Below, piece by piece: positions 17,701-22,142 of a stretch of DNA of 64,000 nt. A program made the translations under genes and the position numbers. Under the pieces are notes generated by a model. The model was given only the letters and a program-made list of their open reading frames with translations, was not told the DNA's origin and made no database searches. This DNA is from Durusdinium trenchii (taxonomy: Eukaryota; Sar; Dinophyceae; Suessiales; Symbiodiniaceae), in NCBI GenBank assembly GCA_963970005.1, contig CAXAMN010004002.1, positions 1,579,097-1,643,096 of the forward strand. The letters are read 5' to 3'. Position 1 is the first letter of the stretch. Every line of letters begins with the position of its first letter.

Positions 17701-19356
17701 AGCGTGGCGCTGATTCTCGTCCGCATGAGGACTATGCCGCTTCCTGAATTCGACATCGACCACTTCTTCGAAATCGGAAAAGAACCAGAACAGGGAACAG
17801 GAGCCACTGGCGAGCCCGAGGCCGAAGGTGTCGATATGGAGACTGAATGTGTACAGGAGAAGGAGGAGCAAGATGTTGACATGTCCGACCCGAAGGCATC
17901 AATACTGCACGCCATCGACGAATTTGAGAAGAAGATCGGGCGGGCAGAATTCTGCATCCACTGCATGGAGTCGGGACACACAACTCTCAATTGCGAGAAG
18001 ACCCTTTCATCCTCACCTACAGTCACCTCGGTGTTGAGTGATTGGAAGAAGAGAGTGAAGGGAGAGGTTGCACCCGACGATGTACCATCAGGACATCCAA
18101 CCGAACAGCCTAAGAAGAAGAAGCAGAGAGCGTCGCCCACTCCAGATAGAAAGGTCGACAGCGAGTTCAGGCGCAAAGAAATGTTAAAAGCAAGAGTCGT
18201 GACAATGTTCGACCATGACGGATTCACCTTGATCGAAAGTGCTGATGGAGTCGAAGGAGGACCACATTCCTACAATGGGCGGAAGCTTGTGGAAGCAGGC
18301 CCTAAGGATATGAAAGAGGTGTATGAATTTGTCGAGAAGGCATTTGTGCACTCCAGTTCCCTCACACCAAAGGCATGTCATCACTTCTATCCCCTACCAA
18401 CACGGAGGGAGAAGGGATACAAGCCGATCGACCCCATGACGATGGTCGGGAAAGTTGAACTAGTACCGATCAACGGAGTCACTTTCGCTGCAAAGAACTC
18501 CGACTACGGCAACCACAAGTATCCGACTCCAGACTGTCGAGTACGTGAATACAGCCAAACGAGCCAGGCCCTGAGTCGTCGATTGGGAGCGAAGTTGAGA
18601 CATCGAATTGGACGCCAGTTCAGGACAGGAGGAAGACTCGCACCAATCAAATGCGATGAAGGCGCATGGGTGTCATGGGAAGACCTGTTAGGTGATAATG
18701 CAGTTTGGGAAGACGGTTATCACTACGGCAACATAGATATCGTGACCAAGAAGGCGCGTTTGGAGAAGTACTTCGACCAAAACTATGAGTGTTTCCGCAT
18801 GACCAAGAGGGTCAGATTCCAAATGTTAGCGGTCCGTGTTCACCCTGATGAACTCAATGAGCCTGATGACCCGATGGAGAAGGGATGGATTAACGAACTC
18901 AAGGACATGGGAATCTCTAAAGGAAGACTCCACCATAGCGATGGATGGTGCTTTCCCGTGGCTGTAAGAGCAACCTCGGCACACTCAATAGACGGCGGAG
19001 GTTATGACGTTACCATTGACATCGACCACATTGGGTCGAGAATGACCAACGACATGGCCCTATCTATGGTGACTGCATTTCACGCTACCAATCTCGGGGC
19101 GCTGACTTCAATCATTCGACGAGGGCTAGTGCCGGGAGGTCTCGGTTCATCGGGAAGGGATTCTATCCACTTCACATGTTTTCCGCCATGGGCCTGGGAG
19201 CAGGGCTACAAGGGTAAACCTTGGCTGGGTCGTAAGGTCGCAATGAGGGATCGCCCAGTGGTTCTCTACATTCCGGTGTGGAAGCTGCAGGAGTACGGAC
19301 TTCTCATCTCAGCGACTGGGTCTCTATTGGTTGAGAATGTCGTTCCCTTCGATTGA
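8797..19356 (+). CDS. Copia polyprotein fused to methyltransferase-like, CCHC and Tpt1/KptA domains
   Basis: The frame is open from 8797, after a TGA at 8794-8796, with no ATG at the start, so the protein is a 5' fragment. Residue numbers count from TTG 8803, giving 3,517 residues. Order: integrase C-terminal end (1-70); acidic then Lys-rich linker (about 120-335); Copia reverse transcriptase (about 440-765) with YVDD at 676-679; RNase H (about 825-1040); Pro-rich and Gly-rich linker; methyltransferase-like block (about 1400-1680); helical region (about 1775-2170); Pro/Ser linker; an unrecognised central domain; Cys cluster near 2724; RNase III-like motif at 2898-2905; CCHC knuckle at 3051-3064; Lys-rich linker; Tpt1/KptA-like domain (about 3237-3517). 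A typical Copia polyprotein ends shortly after RNase H, so roughly two thirds of this frame is an extension. Whether it is made as one protein is unknown. An internal Met at 14125 could start a separate product. The element presumably acts in reverse transcription; the role of the added domains is inference. Confidence 0.85.
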   Translation, partial: PLLALGAKVFFKPSDARERDQDHKFDPKSIPGIFAGYVMGTGMNWSRKYKVWAISDFAQQNLGYDAERPLKKLITPHITEKIFQDDGIEFPLKKEYERLNSTLEGMKVLKERSGSPDAPTNPELPDPDDGDDQDDDDDAPDPPDGDLKSKASEIDAIEDKKTEELTEKKKEEYSGPDHYSVGGPGDNIIYLNNDGEHVKIATDGRLYRVGSDGRRLFHNSPRPKDYLTPEEWQKLSVKDRAIAKKAGKHVDKVVDRLSKKAKGLGSSTDKKEDEEPDELLKDLEDAKKGDEGDSEKKSNKDKKDKKDKKDKKTKKDKKSKKEKKSKGKDEKGEGGPSLAMPTTFMEWDTDDDDDPWSPKSFTSESTCVPSDEEFLTDWDESAMWEDNDDNLAMAAWKTENVYNPLNGQICCCITGDPIDNDVVDEPFPTMPCVVRDTQHRPKLMGNRLFNAVVSRPVSRAEILSNKKAMQSMLDEWGGLWDEETFDGSWLREYDEIVATSKKKGEEVHLARVHGICVEKNYQLPDDDPKRKFKGRGVLLGDQVKNQNFEAALFQDLGNSPATFEAARWADFYGCLEGNDVQVADAIRAYIQALLGGVPCWAELPWEAWPKHLQEEITRRGLKRPMCRVNKALYGHPDSGTMWEQHCDESVRALEFKPVGPEWPSMYYHEKLDLLLVIYVDDLKLAGPKENLKKGWDLLRSKLRIEPETEVGLYLGCVLSKGEDKLADGSKVTTMTYDMSALLKMSVVKYLDIVGKDTVLKKVATPMLPDVTKDHPSRAPCSTQKGLAVTRTWCGTCFSPDQAASKARSTDDDVKSDAKEQPRGTLAPHAASLLMKLLYAARIARFDLLRAINVLARNVTKWTVADDAKLHHLMCYVHHSTDQKMVGWVGGSKADLSLALFADADYAGCGQSLKSTSGAHMHVQGKRTRFPLAGGSKRQGCVSHSTPEAEIVAADYALRTLGIPSISAWETLMRTPPRIVFYDDNQAMINVMRSGRNPTMCHMERTHGISITWLYEMFKRDYLLLVYEVTARMAADIHTKGFDDANSWKHACMLINILSDDGLRSQALLDLMKPTHDGLSYAKQLQKDRHSKVPTYPYTTIPVVPPQLYQPGLSSKEGLQEIPGYDPYVMVRTPKLYRLRPPRAPPDMAYLRSTWILQDAQWQQIEDKVDPNLEPVRFDRWVERAFFQFHPLSSPLPEASAPASGHFNAAILPRLLFSLRPLVQCRELQQTLRDSSLYLSIHHCSTSALHVLNALTRLVHGGNGGSGGSSMIFDNFVSDPEEQEHSVHDHWEVDEEAKTLTRIHSSPRRKAFCPGDAPSCPVDMSRIKDDRMTYRQGSQFESSDFEDCVKDYWRHSGGGTHTKTHLRWIGKTVFTLRGNDAESENEEAQSAAIALCSTPKRMKTIPLKDIIVPTFVSVSKAKSEESKEHRIVDVNLRRHDGEIAYRYQFVLCEEDDNLAARDEQVVIDLYDIGKEPAFILLCSEECNHFTHLAAKHDCTIVTVSQSDDLTSPYGIARALAAVRSEKDAVMFAGPCTGGSAWSRYNAKVSDAIAKSIELKRALYWDLWERFETVMTRVLRIGAAALFELPRYCAYWKDQRVQRLLSGTDCDCHVFDGCMYGLGAEFNDSHSNKKLIKKPWEIVSWNLEFGDQLSRTCDKSHSHRDCAGKYTKTTQLYNKKIVGIILKTVTKRIAEFQKSEKMMHAVPCLMIRALGSSFNERSVCDATSNETVYTCDEHRTQISHVRRIEPHGIHDFQACCVCLCDHSTASPVRFSDVAMASVGGVMNYNNNTSGYPTFIIKILDGLVEMRERGQITLPPRMSKSTHGLDVVEAWIAVGIPPLVPLSINYAMSRTNSDDTKFLTASLKKIVGYMNEDEKKEKTGDLARRYKLSMATIKGRFGNDASGVFSNLSRYLVEPQEIGAIDDLWDDVRDFINSGRLNDTMVAYQQWRNLSGSANESMNMREAADPSDHVYATRLESYYTIFSSIFYHTSDKLTSRNAKEKVQELIETVNREIRNMALAIRIHNSDSALDKIHVIDVLEDLIARKRGLPKYRSAAQNHLETFLGSMSVMVQYLDNCKPPVALIIQEELRLMREQVMPMINQWIPVEPTMFRVQYNAAAAESGRQDEYNRRSSAFKSYTEYIEEMKKKIEDKVIPSLPFWDMVEGEGPEPPDVAHRPKWCPPLQIYGDFARPKAKPMPRAPRPPPPSSSFEQQNFSERPSDSSTGHGPASSKRWGRTGGSASTGAASRDISVTTWFRMPLPMGSSKYYVFGKDYFSQDMKVYAMVSTNQVPSGHIVEGPCTVNGQMTWLQYLRRLTSYLMFWHGGYQESVIDRNYYKEDAHWFAQYTNIYGSTQVSLAGGLPSPRTLYNLCYPMEAKVIDEAELELRMRETLKGFIPSVTCQPATLTNDGESVHCEFIGAMKTSKVILMSDFEYITKSNSGKQTVFAQSLLSLGWDKVINMSCTPEYKKGVMTDLYGFINFVRDRIDDVKRHEPTSIHVWLSLSNLVTAGEKGTYKTVIVPTDFVPRLRDVIVKLDACCQLPTFVRICADVEFHHAVGSFGKIANMIKDELSLNGMMSTTSDRFWRAISVAGSGHPYSMKPGTSLVHAVMEKHLFREKMLASCFMAPDPLTEANSLHDPNLEHVLQDKERLYQYLFGDSVRGSHAYQSTAEPSGENESERRKREKVRRENKMPWMDEYWGVLQPEPIYSRTQRWYVIDDFKEGEEICCDYCLFCNPIDFELKDDCYTECINGAANRCRGMSAEDYVQKRFHACARLLHNFGMGQTVSSPTIVISEMNPHDDLMKFLHEAMIIFNENPGFQKEISFFGGIRLSSTMTENFFKTRRGPSIHVEKQKIGSAKYFQGSYDLGNVCYTKYLKTILEPDVFRTIFGDDPTEERVGDMVEALLGMFEVAQLFRHMFRRWGDIEALRTGLEESIKRVTASLYDRTTYENRKRSMIRTMDPHSDEAASVALILVRMRTMPLPEFDIDHFFEIGKEPEQGTGATGEPEAEGVDMETECVQEKEEQDVDMSDPKASILHAIDEFEKKIGRAEFCIHCMESGHTTLNCEKTLSSSPTVTSVLSDWKKRVKGEVAPDDVPSGHPTEQPKKKKQRASPTPDRKVDSEFRRKEMLKARVVTMFDHDGFTLIESADGVEGGPHSYNGRKLVEAGPKDMKEVYEFVEKAFVHSSSLTPKACHHFYPLPTRREKGYKPIDPMTMVGKVELVPINGVTFAAKNSDYGNHKYPTPDCRVREYSQTSQALSRRLGAKLRHRIGRQFRTGGRLAPIKCDEGAWVSWEDLLGDNAVWEDGYHYGNIDIVTKKARLEKYFDQNYECFRMTKRVRFQMLAVRVHPDELNEPDDPMEKGWINELKDMGISKGRLHHSDGWCFPVAVRATSAHSIDGGGYDVTIDIDHIGSRMTNDMALSMVTAFHATNLGALTSIIRRGLVPGGLGSSGRDSIHFTCFPPWAWEQGYKGKPWLGRKVAMRDRPVVLYIPVWKLQEYGLLISATGSLLVENVVPFD
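9160..9830 (+). other. Acidic and Lys-rich low-complexity linker
   Basis: Between the integrase end and the reverse transcriptase, the polyprotein has an Asp-rich run (DDGDDQDDDDDAPDPPDGD, near 9180) and a run of KDKK units near 9690-9790. The alternative frames over this stretch appear as long but spurious Ser/Leu-rich frames on the minus strand. Confidence 0.8.
10126..11100 (+). other. Copia-type reverse transcriptase domain (RVT_2)
   Basis: The segment contains VQVADAIRAYIQALL, matching the first catalytic Asp block of Copia reverse transcriptases. KALYGHPDSGTMWEQH matches the conserved YGLKQ/SGR-like block in a diverged form. LLVIYVDDLKLAG holds the YVDD active site (encoded at 10828-10839), followed by the expected LGCVLSKGE block. 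All three catalytic Asp residues appear present. Confidence 0.9.
11275..11925 (+). other. Copia-type RNase H domain
   Basis: The frame shows SLALFADADYAGC (first catalytic Asp), HSTPEAEIVAADYALR (the conserved Glu/Ala block), FYDDNQAMINV (catalytic Asp) and MAADIHTKGFD, the standard end of Copia RNase H. Spacing and order are those of the family, and no key acidic residue is visibly missing. Confidence 0.9.
13000..13845 (+). other. Methyltransferase-like block after RNase H
   Basis: This block contains FILLCSEECNHFTHLA, then AVMFAGPCTGGSAWSRYN (Gly-Pro-Cys at residues 1530-1532), then ALFELPRYCAYWKDQRVQ (Glu-Leu-Pro at 1584-1586), and a Cys/His-rich end with CDKSHSHRDCAGKY. A hydrophobic strand, a [P/G]PC loop and an E-x-P loop at these spacings echo motifs I, IV and VI of C5-cytosine methyltransferases, as in the minus-strand gene at 3433-2660. 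The motif I glycines are lost and motif VI is diverged, so it may be inactive. Acquisition of cytosine methyltransferases by Copia elements in dinoflagellates is known from the literature (de Mendoza and colleagues). Assignment of this block to that class is my inference. Confidence 0.45.
14125..15315 (+). other. Unrecognised helical region, possible internal start
   Basis: From Met 14125 the frame reads MASVGGVMNYNNNTSGY and continues as a long, mostly helical, charged region with no motif I know. It contains FYHTSDKLTSRNAKEKV and similar segments and ends at a Pro-rich linker. The change in style after the methyltransferase-like block, together with an ATG, makes a separate or proteolytically released product possible. 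A structural (Gag-like) role is conceivable because a CCHC knuckle follows later in the frame, but I see no Gag signature. Confidence 0.4.
15340..15540 (+). other. Pro/Ser-rich interdomain linker
   Basis: Residues encoded here include PRAPRPPPPSSSFEQQ, followed by Ser/Gly/Thr-rich sequence to about 15540. It separates the helical region from the next folded-looking domain, which starts with VTTWFRMPLPMG. Confidence 0.75.
15541..16965 (+). other. Unrecognised central domain
   Basis: About 470 residues without a motif I can name. The sequence looks globular, with alternating hydrophobic strands (SKVILMSDFEYITKS, SIHVWLSLSNLV, PTFVRICADVEFHHAV). It ends in a charged Glu/Arg segment (ESERRKREKVRRENK). 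The strand-rich middle resembles an alpha/beta fold, but I would not assign an enzyme class. Confidence 0.4.
16966..17070 (+). other. Cysteine cluster, possible zinc site
   Basis: Within about 35 residues there are eight cysteines, including EEICCDYCLFCNP, DDCYTECINGAANRC and their neighbours. The C-x2-C-x2-C-like spacing suggests metal binding. It matches no zinc finger class I can name. Confidence 0.4.
17323..17640 (+). other. Possible RNase III-like segment
   Basis: DMVEALLG (residues 2898-2905) matches the second RNase III signature, ADVxEALIG, with the Asp-x-x-Glu spacing of the metal-binding pair kept. About 38 residues upstream, YFQGSYDLGNVCYTKYL resembles the first signature (EFLGDAVL then a hydrophobic helix ending in YL). 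However, the Glu is missing, one residue is inserted, and the distance between signatures is shorter than usual. If real, this is a diverged or inactive copy. Confidence 0.3.
17953..17994 (+). other. CCHC zinc knuckle
   Basis: CIHCMESGHTTLNC fits C-x2-C-x4-H-x4-C exactly (residues 3051, 3054, 3059, 3064). This is the retroviral/retrotransposon nucleic-acid-binding knuckle, normally in Gag. Here it lies about 2,000 residues downstream of RNase H and just before the Tpt1-like domain. Confidence 0.85.
18511..19356 (+). other. Tpt1/KptA-type RNA 2'-phosphotransferase domain
   Basis: The C-terminal 280 residues follow the Tpt1/KptA order. LSRRLGAKLRH (3257-3267) matches the N-terminal LSxxLRH. 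GAWVSWEDLL (3287-3296) matches DGWVxVDELL. RVRFQM (about 3336-3341) matches the KxRFxL strand. VAVRATSAHS (3386-3395) matches the IRAxQGHS block. HATNLGALTSIIRRGL (3427-3442) matches HGTxxxxxxxIxxxGL, and RDSIHF (3452-3457) matches the R-x-H-I-H-F block. AMRDRPVVLYIPV (about 3480-3491) follows, then a short end VENVVPFD. The Arg-His-Arg-Arg residues needed for catalysis in the family can be placed at R3266, H3267, R3389 and R3482. Tpt1 moves an RNA 2'-phosphate onto NAD+, giving ADP-ribose cyclic phosphate. QGH has become SAH and HGT has become HAT, so activity is likely but not certain. Confidence 0.8.
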
Positions 19357-20881
19357 GGTTAAAGGGGCATGGTTGCAATGCAACAATGCGGAACCCGGAC
19401 AGCCTGAGAAGATCGAATGGATCCGGTTACTCAGTGGGGAACCCGACCCTGGAAGCTACCTTGTTCTAGAGTCCAAATACGGAAACCCGATCATGATTCC
19501 ACGCTTTCAAAAGCTTGAGAGCTTAGCGGTTGAGGTTCAGGACGATACCTACTCCGAGGACGACGCCAAAATCTTAAAGCTGTTGGGTATGATCGAGGAG
19601 AGTGGTGTTTACCCAGAGTATGATAACACCGAGTGGCAGGAACTCTTCGAGGAGATCGTGTACCGCCGAGCGATGAAAGACTATGATTCAAGGCCGTGTC
19701 CTAACTGTCTTGGCGAAGTCGATGTGCGATTGACGATATGTCCGCACTGCGTAGCGGTTTTGATCGTGAATGGGAAGCTCACACATGTGATACCCAAGGA
19801 GACAAGGGACCGCAATCAACGATCACCTCCGAAAGATGTCCCAGCCAGTTCTTCCGGTGAAACAACCTCTGCTGCAGGTGCAAACATCGATGAAGTCATC
19901 AAGAACGCACGCAAGACAGCCGAAGAGGTCATTGAGATCGAGGAATCCGAAGGAGAGGAAGAGGAGGAAGTTCCTATCATTTTGAAGGAACGACCGGACG
20001 AAGCTGAAGGCGAACCCGAGTATCGGGAGGTCCCTCAAGATGGATACGGGAATGAACTTCCGAAGCCTTTCCCCTTCGCAATTGACGAACTGCCGCAAGA
20101 AGCTGCGATCCCCATCGACCACAACTTTGCCGTCACACAGCAATTTGATCTGAGGTTGATGAAGTTGATCAAGGGCTTGGCCAACGCAACGTTCGACATC
20201 AACTGCTTTGAGAGTCGTGAAGATGTACTGCGAATGTTCGACGATGGACAGCGGCATGACACTCCGCACAATAGATGGCCAATAGTACCGAAAGATCCGG
20301 ATACTGGGTTTCCAAGACGTCTCAAGAGAGCCGAGGTCGTAGGCATGAGCAGATGGACCGACGACGTGTTTGCAGCAGAAGCGTGGCAGATCTATGAATT
20401 CCACGCCAACGTTGTTCATCCGATGATGATCACTGCAATCCGCTGCGGGCTTAGCCACAAGTACCTCAAAGAGGTCGGCAACACTCAGCGTAGCATGAGT
20501 GATCCAAAGGCTCGAAAGTCTGAGACCCAGGATGAGATCATCGAGAAATTGGCATTCATCTCAAACTTCATCAGACGCATGATCAAGAAGACCTTCGGAG
20601 CGAGCCAATATAGTTACTACCAGAAACCAGATAACGAAGGTGCCGCTCCATACAAATTCATCGACATTAGTCCCGCCATCAAATCGGAGAGGAAGAATGT
20701 CACGAAGGAGATCCTCGTTGCATGCCGCTACTATGGCATAGAGGTATCCGATATCCAAGCAAAGAAATTGAAGTCCTTCGAGGAGCAGATCCGAGCGGGA
20801 AATCCAAGGAACGTTGAGCTCATCAAGGACTACATTGGCTTTGTCGGCGCTGACTACATGCGACAACTCACGAATGGTTGA
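19337..20881 (+). CDS. Zinc-ribbon protein in overlapping second frame of the retroelement
   Basis: This frame lies +1 relative to the polyprotein and is open from 19247, so the two overlap by 110 nt up to the polyprotein stop at 19354-19356. The first ATG in the second frame is at 19337. The product has a four-cysteine ribbon, CPNCLGEVDVRLTICPHC (C-x2-C, 10 residues, C-x2-C; encoded at 19697-19750), then an acidic linker (EIEESEGEEEEEVP) and a helical C-terminal region (DEIIEKLAFISNFIRRMIKK). Start of translation could be by frameshift, reinitiation or a separate message. Alternatively, a one-base indel may have split a single longer protein. I do not recognise the C-terminal half. Confidence 0.7.
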   Translation: MSFPSIEVKGAWLQCNNAEPGQPEKIEWIRLLSGEPDPGSYLVLESKYGNPIMIPRFQKLESLAVEVQDDTYSEDDAKILKLLGMIEESGVYPEYDNTEWQELFEEIVYRRAMKDYDSRPCPNCLGEVDVRLTICPHCVAVLIVNGKLTHVIPKETRDRNQRSPPKDVPASSSGETTSAAGANIDEVIKNARKTAEEVIEIEESEGEEEEEVPIILKERPDEAEGEPEYREVPQDGYGNELPKPFPFAIDELPQEAAIPIDHNFAVTQQFDLRLMKLIKGLANATFDINCFESREDVLRMFDDGQRHDTPHNRWPIVPKDPDTGFPRRLKRAEVVGMSRWTDDVFAAEAWQIYEFHANVVHPMMITAIRCGLSHKYLKEVGNTQRSMSDPKARKSETQDEIIEKLAFISNFIRRMIKKTFGASQYSYYQKPDNEGAAPYKFIDISPAIKSERKNVTKEILVACRYYGIEVSDIQAKKLKSFEEQIRAGNPRNVELIKDYIGFVGADYMRQLTNG

Positions 20882-21200
20882 GCATTGGGGTCATACCGAC
20901 ATGCCACTTCCGGTACTTCAAGTACTGAGGGATCTCGGGTAATTCATGATGACCGTTTTGGCATCATGGGAGTGAGATAGGATTGTGTCTCACACCGTTG
21001 GTAATCGCATGATACCATAGGTAGGTGCACGTTTTCCGCTTGTAGCTCCATTGCCTGTTTGATCCAACTTTCAAGCGAATGCAAGATCTTTTGCTAATTC
21101 AATTCAATAGGACATACTGGCTGACCTCCAATACACTTTTGAGAACGTGATTCGTTCTCCGGTTTTTACATCCACTCATCTCCCTTCCCCGTCGAAGTAC
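20882..21200 (+). other. Retroelement 3' untranslated region
   Basis: Non-coding sequence between the second frame's stop and the purine-rich tract. Two copies of a GTACTTCAAGTACTGAGG-like palindrome lie near 20920, and CACTCATCTCCCTTCCCC precedes the tract. Nothing else stands out. Confidence 0.6.
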
Positions 21201-21330
21201 GGATGTGGGGGGTGTCAATAGGGATGGGGTCCCAGTATAGTCGCTATACAGGTACATGCCATATACTTTTGGCTCAAGTGCCCAACCAGGTAAAAAGGAG
21301 CTTTAGCGCGCGAGCTTCATGTTGACCTAA
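21201..21330 (+). repeat. Purine-rich tract and start of 3' LTR
   Basis: GGATGTGGGGGG (21201-21212) is followed directly by TGTCAATAGGG (from 21213). This is the arrangement of a polypurine tract abutting an LTR that begins TG. A GTATAG-TCG-CTATAC palindrome follows near 21236. The LTR's CA end and length are not visible, because no second LTR is in the window and a possible insertion follows at 21330. Confidence 0.6.
21267..21278 (+). other. Match to 3' end of dinoflagellate spliced leader
   Basis: TTTTGGCTCAAG equals the last 12 bases of the conserved 22-nt dinoflagellate spliced leader, and GCCAT lies 5 bases further upstream. It sits inside the presumed LTR. It may be a relic of a trans-spliced RNA that was copied back into DNA, or chance. 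Confidence 0.4.
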
Positions 21331-21865
21331 GAGCTAGAACGGGGCCAGGGCACACCTTTCCATCCGTTCACAGTTCTTTTGGCATACCTTTCAACCGAGT
21401 TTTCAGTGCCTACTGACCGCGGCTCGATCGGCTCGTGTGGTCGACCGCTACAGATGTTTGTGTGGGATCTCCGGCTGACGTCTCCAGCGTCCAGGGGCTT
21501 CCACTGAGGATGCCTGAAGACCACATCAAGCTGAGTGAAGCTTTGGGCTCCTTAGAAACTCGGCCGAAGCCATTGCACGCTACGCTGCACGCATCCATCG
21601 ATCATTTTTGCTGACCGTTTTTGCTGGCCGCTGAGCAGACAGATGCAGCACCCTTCAGAAAACATCGGGGGAAGTTACGTATACATGTGTACCAGACAGG
21701 ATGCAACTAGGGCCAGGGCAGTCCTGAAGCCACAGGAACAACAGGAGTCCTGCAAGCCTCCAGCCGGTGGGACCAGCCTACAACCTGAGGAAAGACTTGT
21801 CCACGGAAGGTCCATGGCAAGACCACGGGCCACCATCCTCATCATCCAGAATTCATGTTGACCTA
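21316..21865. repeat. 14-bp direct repeat flanking about 520 bp
   Basis: TTCATGTTGACCTA occurs at 21316-21329 and again at 21852-21865. A repeat of this length flanking 522 bp fits a target-site duplication around an insertion inside or next to the 3' LTR. The enclosed sequence has no poly(A) tail or terminal repeat that I can see. Confidence 0.45.
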
Positions 21866-21900
21866 GTTTAGAATATTTTAGAATGAATATGCACAAATCA

Positions 21901-21987
21901 TACCAGGGCCCCCTAAGGGGTGGTTAATGATAGCTGCCTAGAGGTTGCCGGGATGTCCATGAACCACCCCTTCAGGAGGCCCTGGTA
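21901..21987. repeat. Hairpin element, single copy
   Basis: The left arm starts TACCAGGGCC, and the right arm ends GGCCCTGGTA. About 30 bases pair with few mismatches around a 27-base loop. It has the size and form of the other short inverted-repeat elements in this window. Confidence 0.7.
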
Positions 21988-22142
21988 GTTTTCGACACCC
22001 TTAGCACAATTCCTTAGCCACTTCTTCTGAGTGACGGCCCTTTTGTTCGTCCGCACCTCTATCTCATGTCTCCCGTGTTGGTGGGACGACCGCCAGGGGG
22101 ACCGGGCGGTCAAGCCCCGGGTTCGTCGCTTGTAGCCGGTAG

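Larger units (their letters stand above)
8797..21213 (+). mobile_element. 5'-truncated Copia-type LTR retroelement with long 3' coding extension
   Basis: The element begins inside the integrase C-terminal region: there is no gag, protease, integrase core, primer-binding site or 5' LTR. Reverse transcriptase and RNase H follow in the Copia order. The same frame then continues far beyond the usual end of a Copia polyprotein and is followed by a second overlapping frame, a purine-rich tract and a TGT that would start the 3' LTR. A 10.5-kb frame without a stop, in a region where neighbouring genes have exons of about 50-200 nt, points to a recent insertion or to selection. The 3' LTR end could not be fixed without a second copy. 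Confidence 0.85.

Noticed and set aside
17532..18227. 231-codon minus-strand frame
   Set aside because: Lies entirely antisense to the polyprotein and has no motif; the plus frame carries the CCHC knuckle here.
19331..19333. Start of the second retroelement frame at 19331
   Set aside because: This codon is TTG; the first ATG is at 19337.
19823..20458. 211-codon minus-strand frame
   Set aside because: Antisense to the zinc-ribbon frame, with no domain features.
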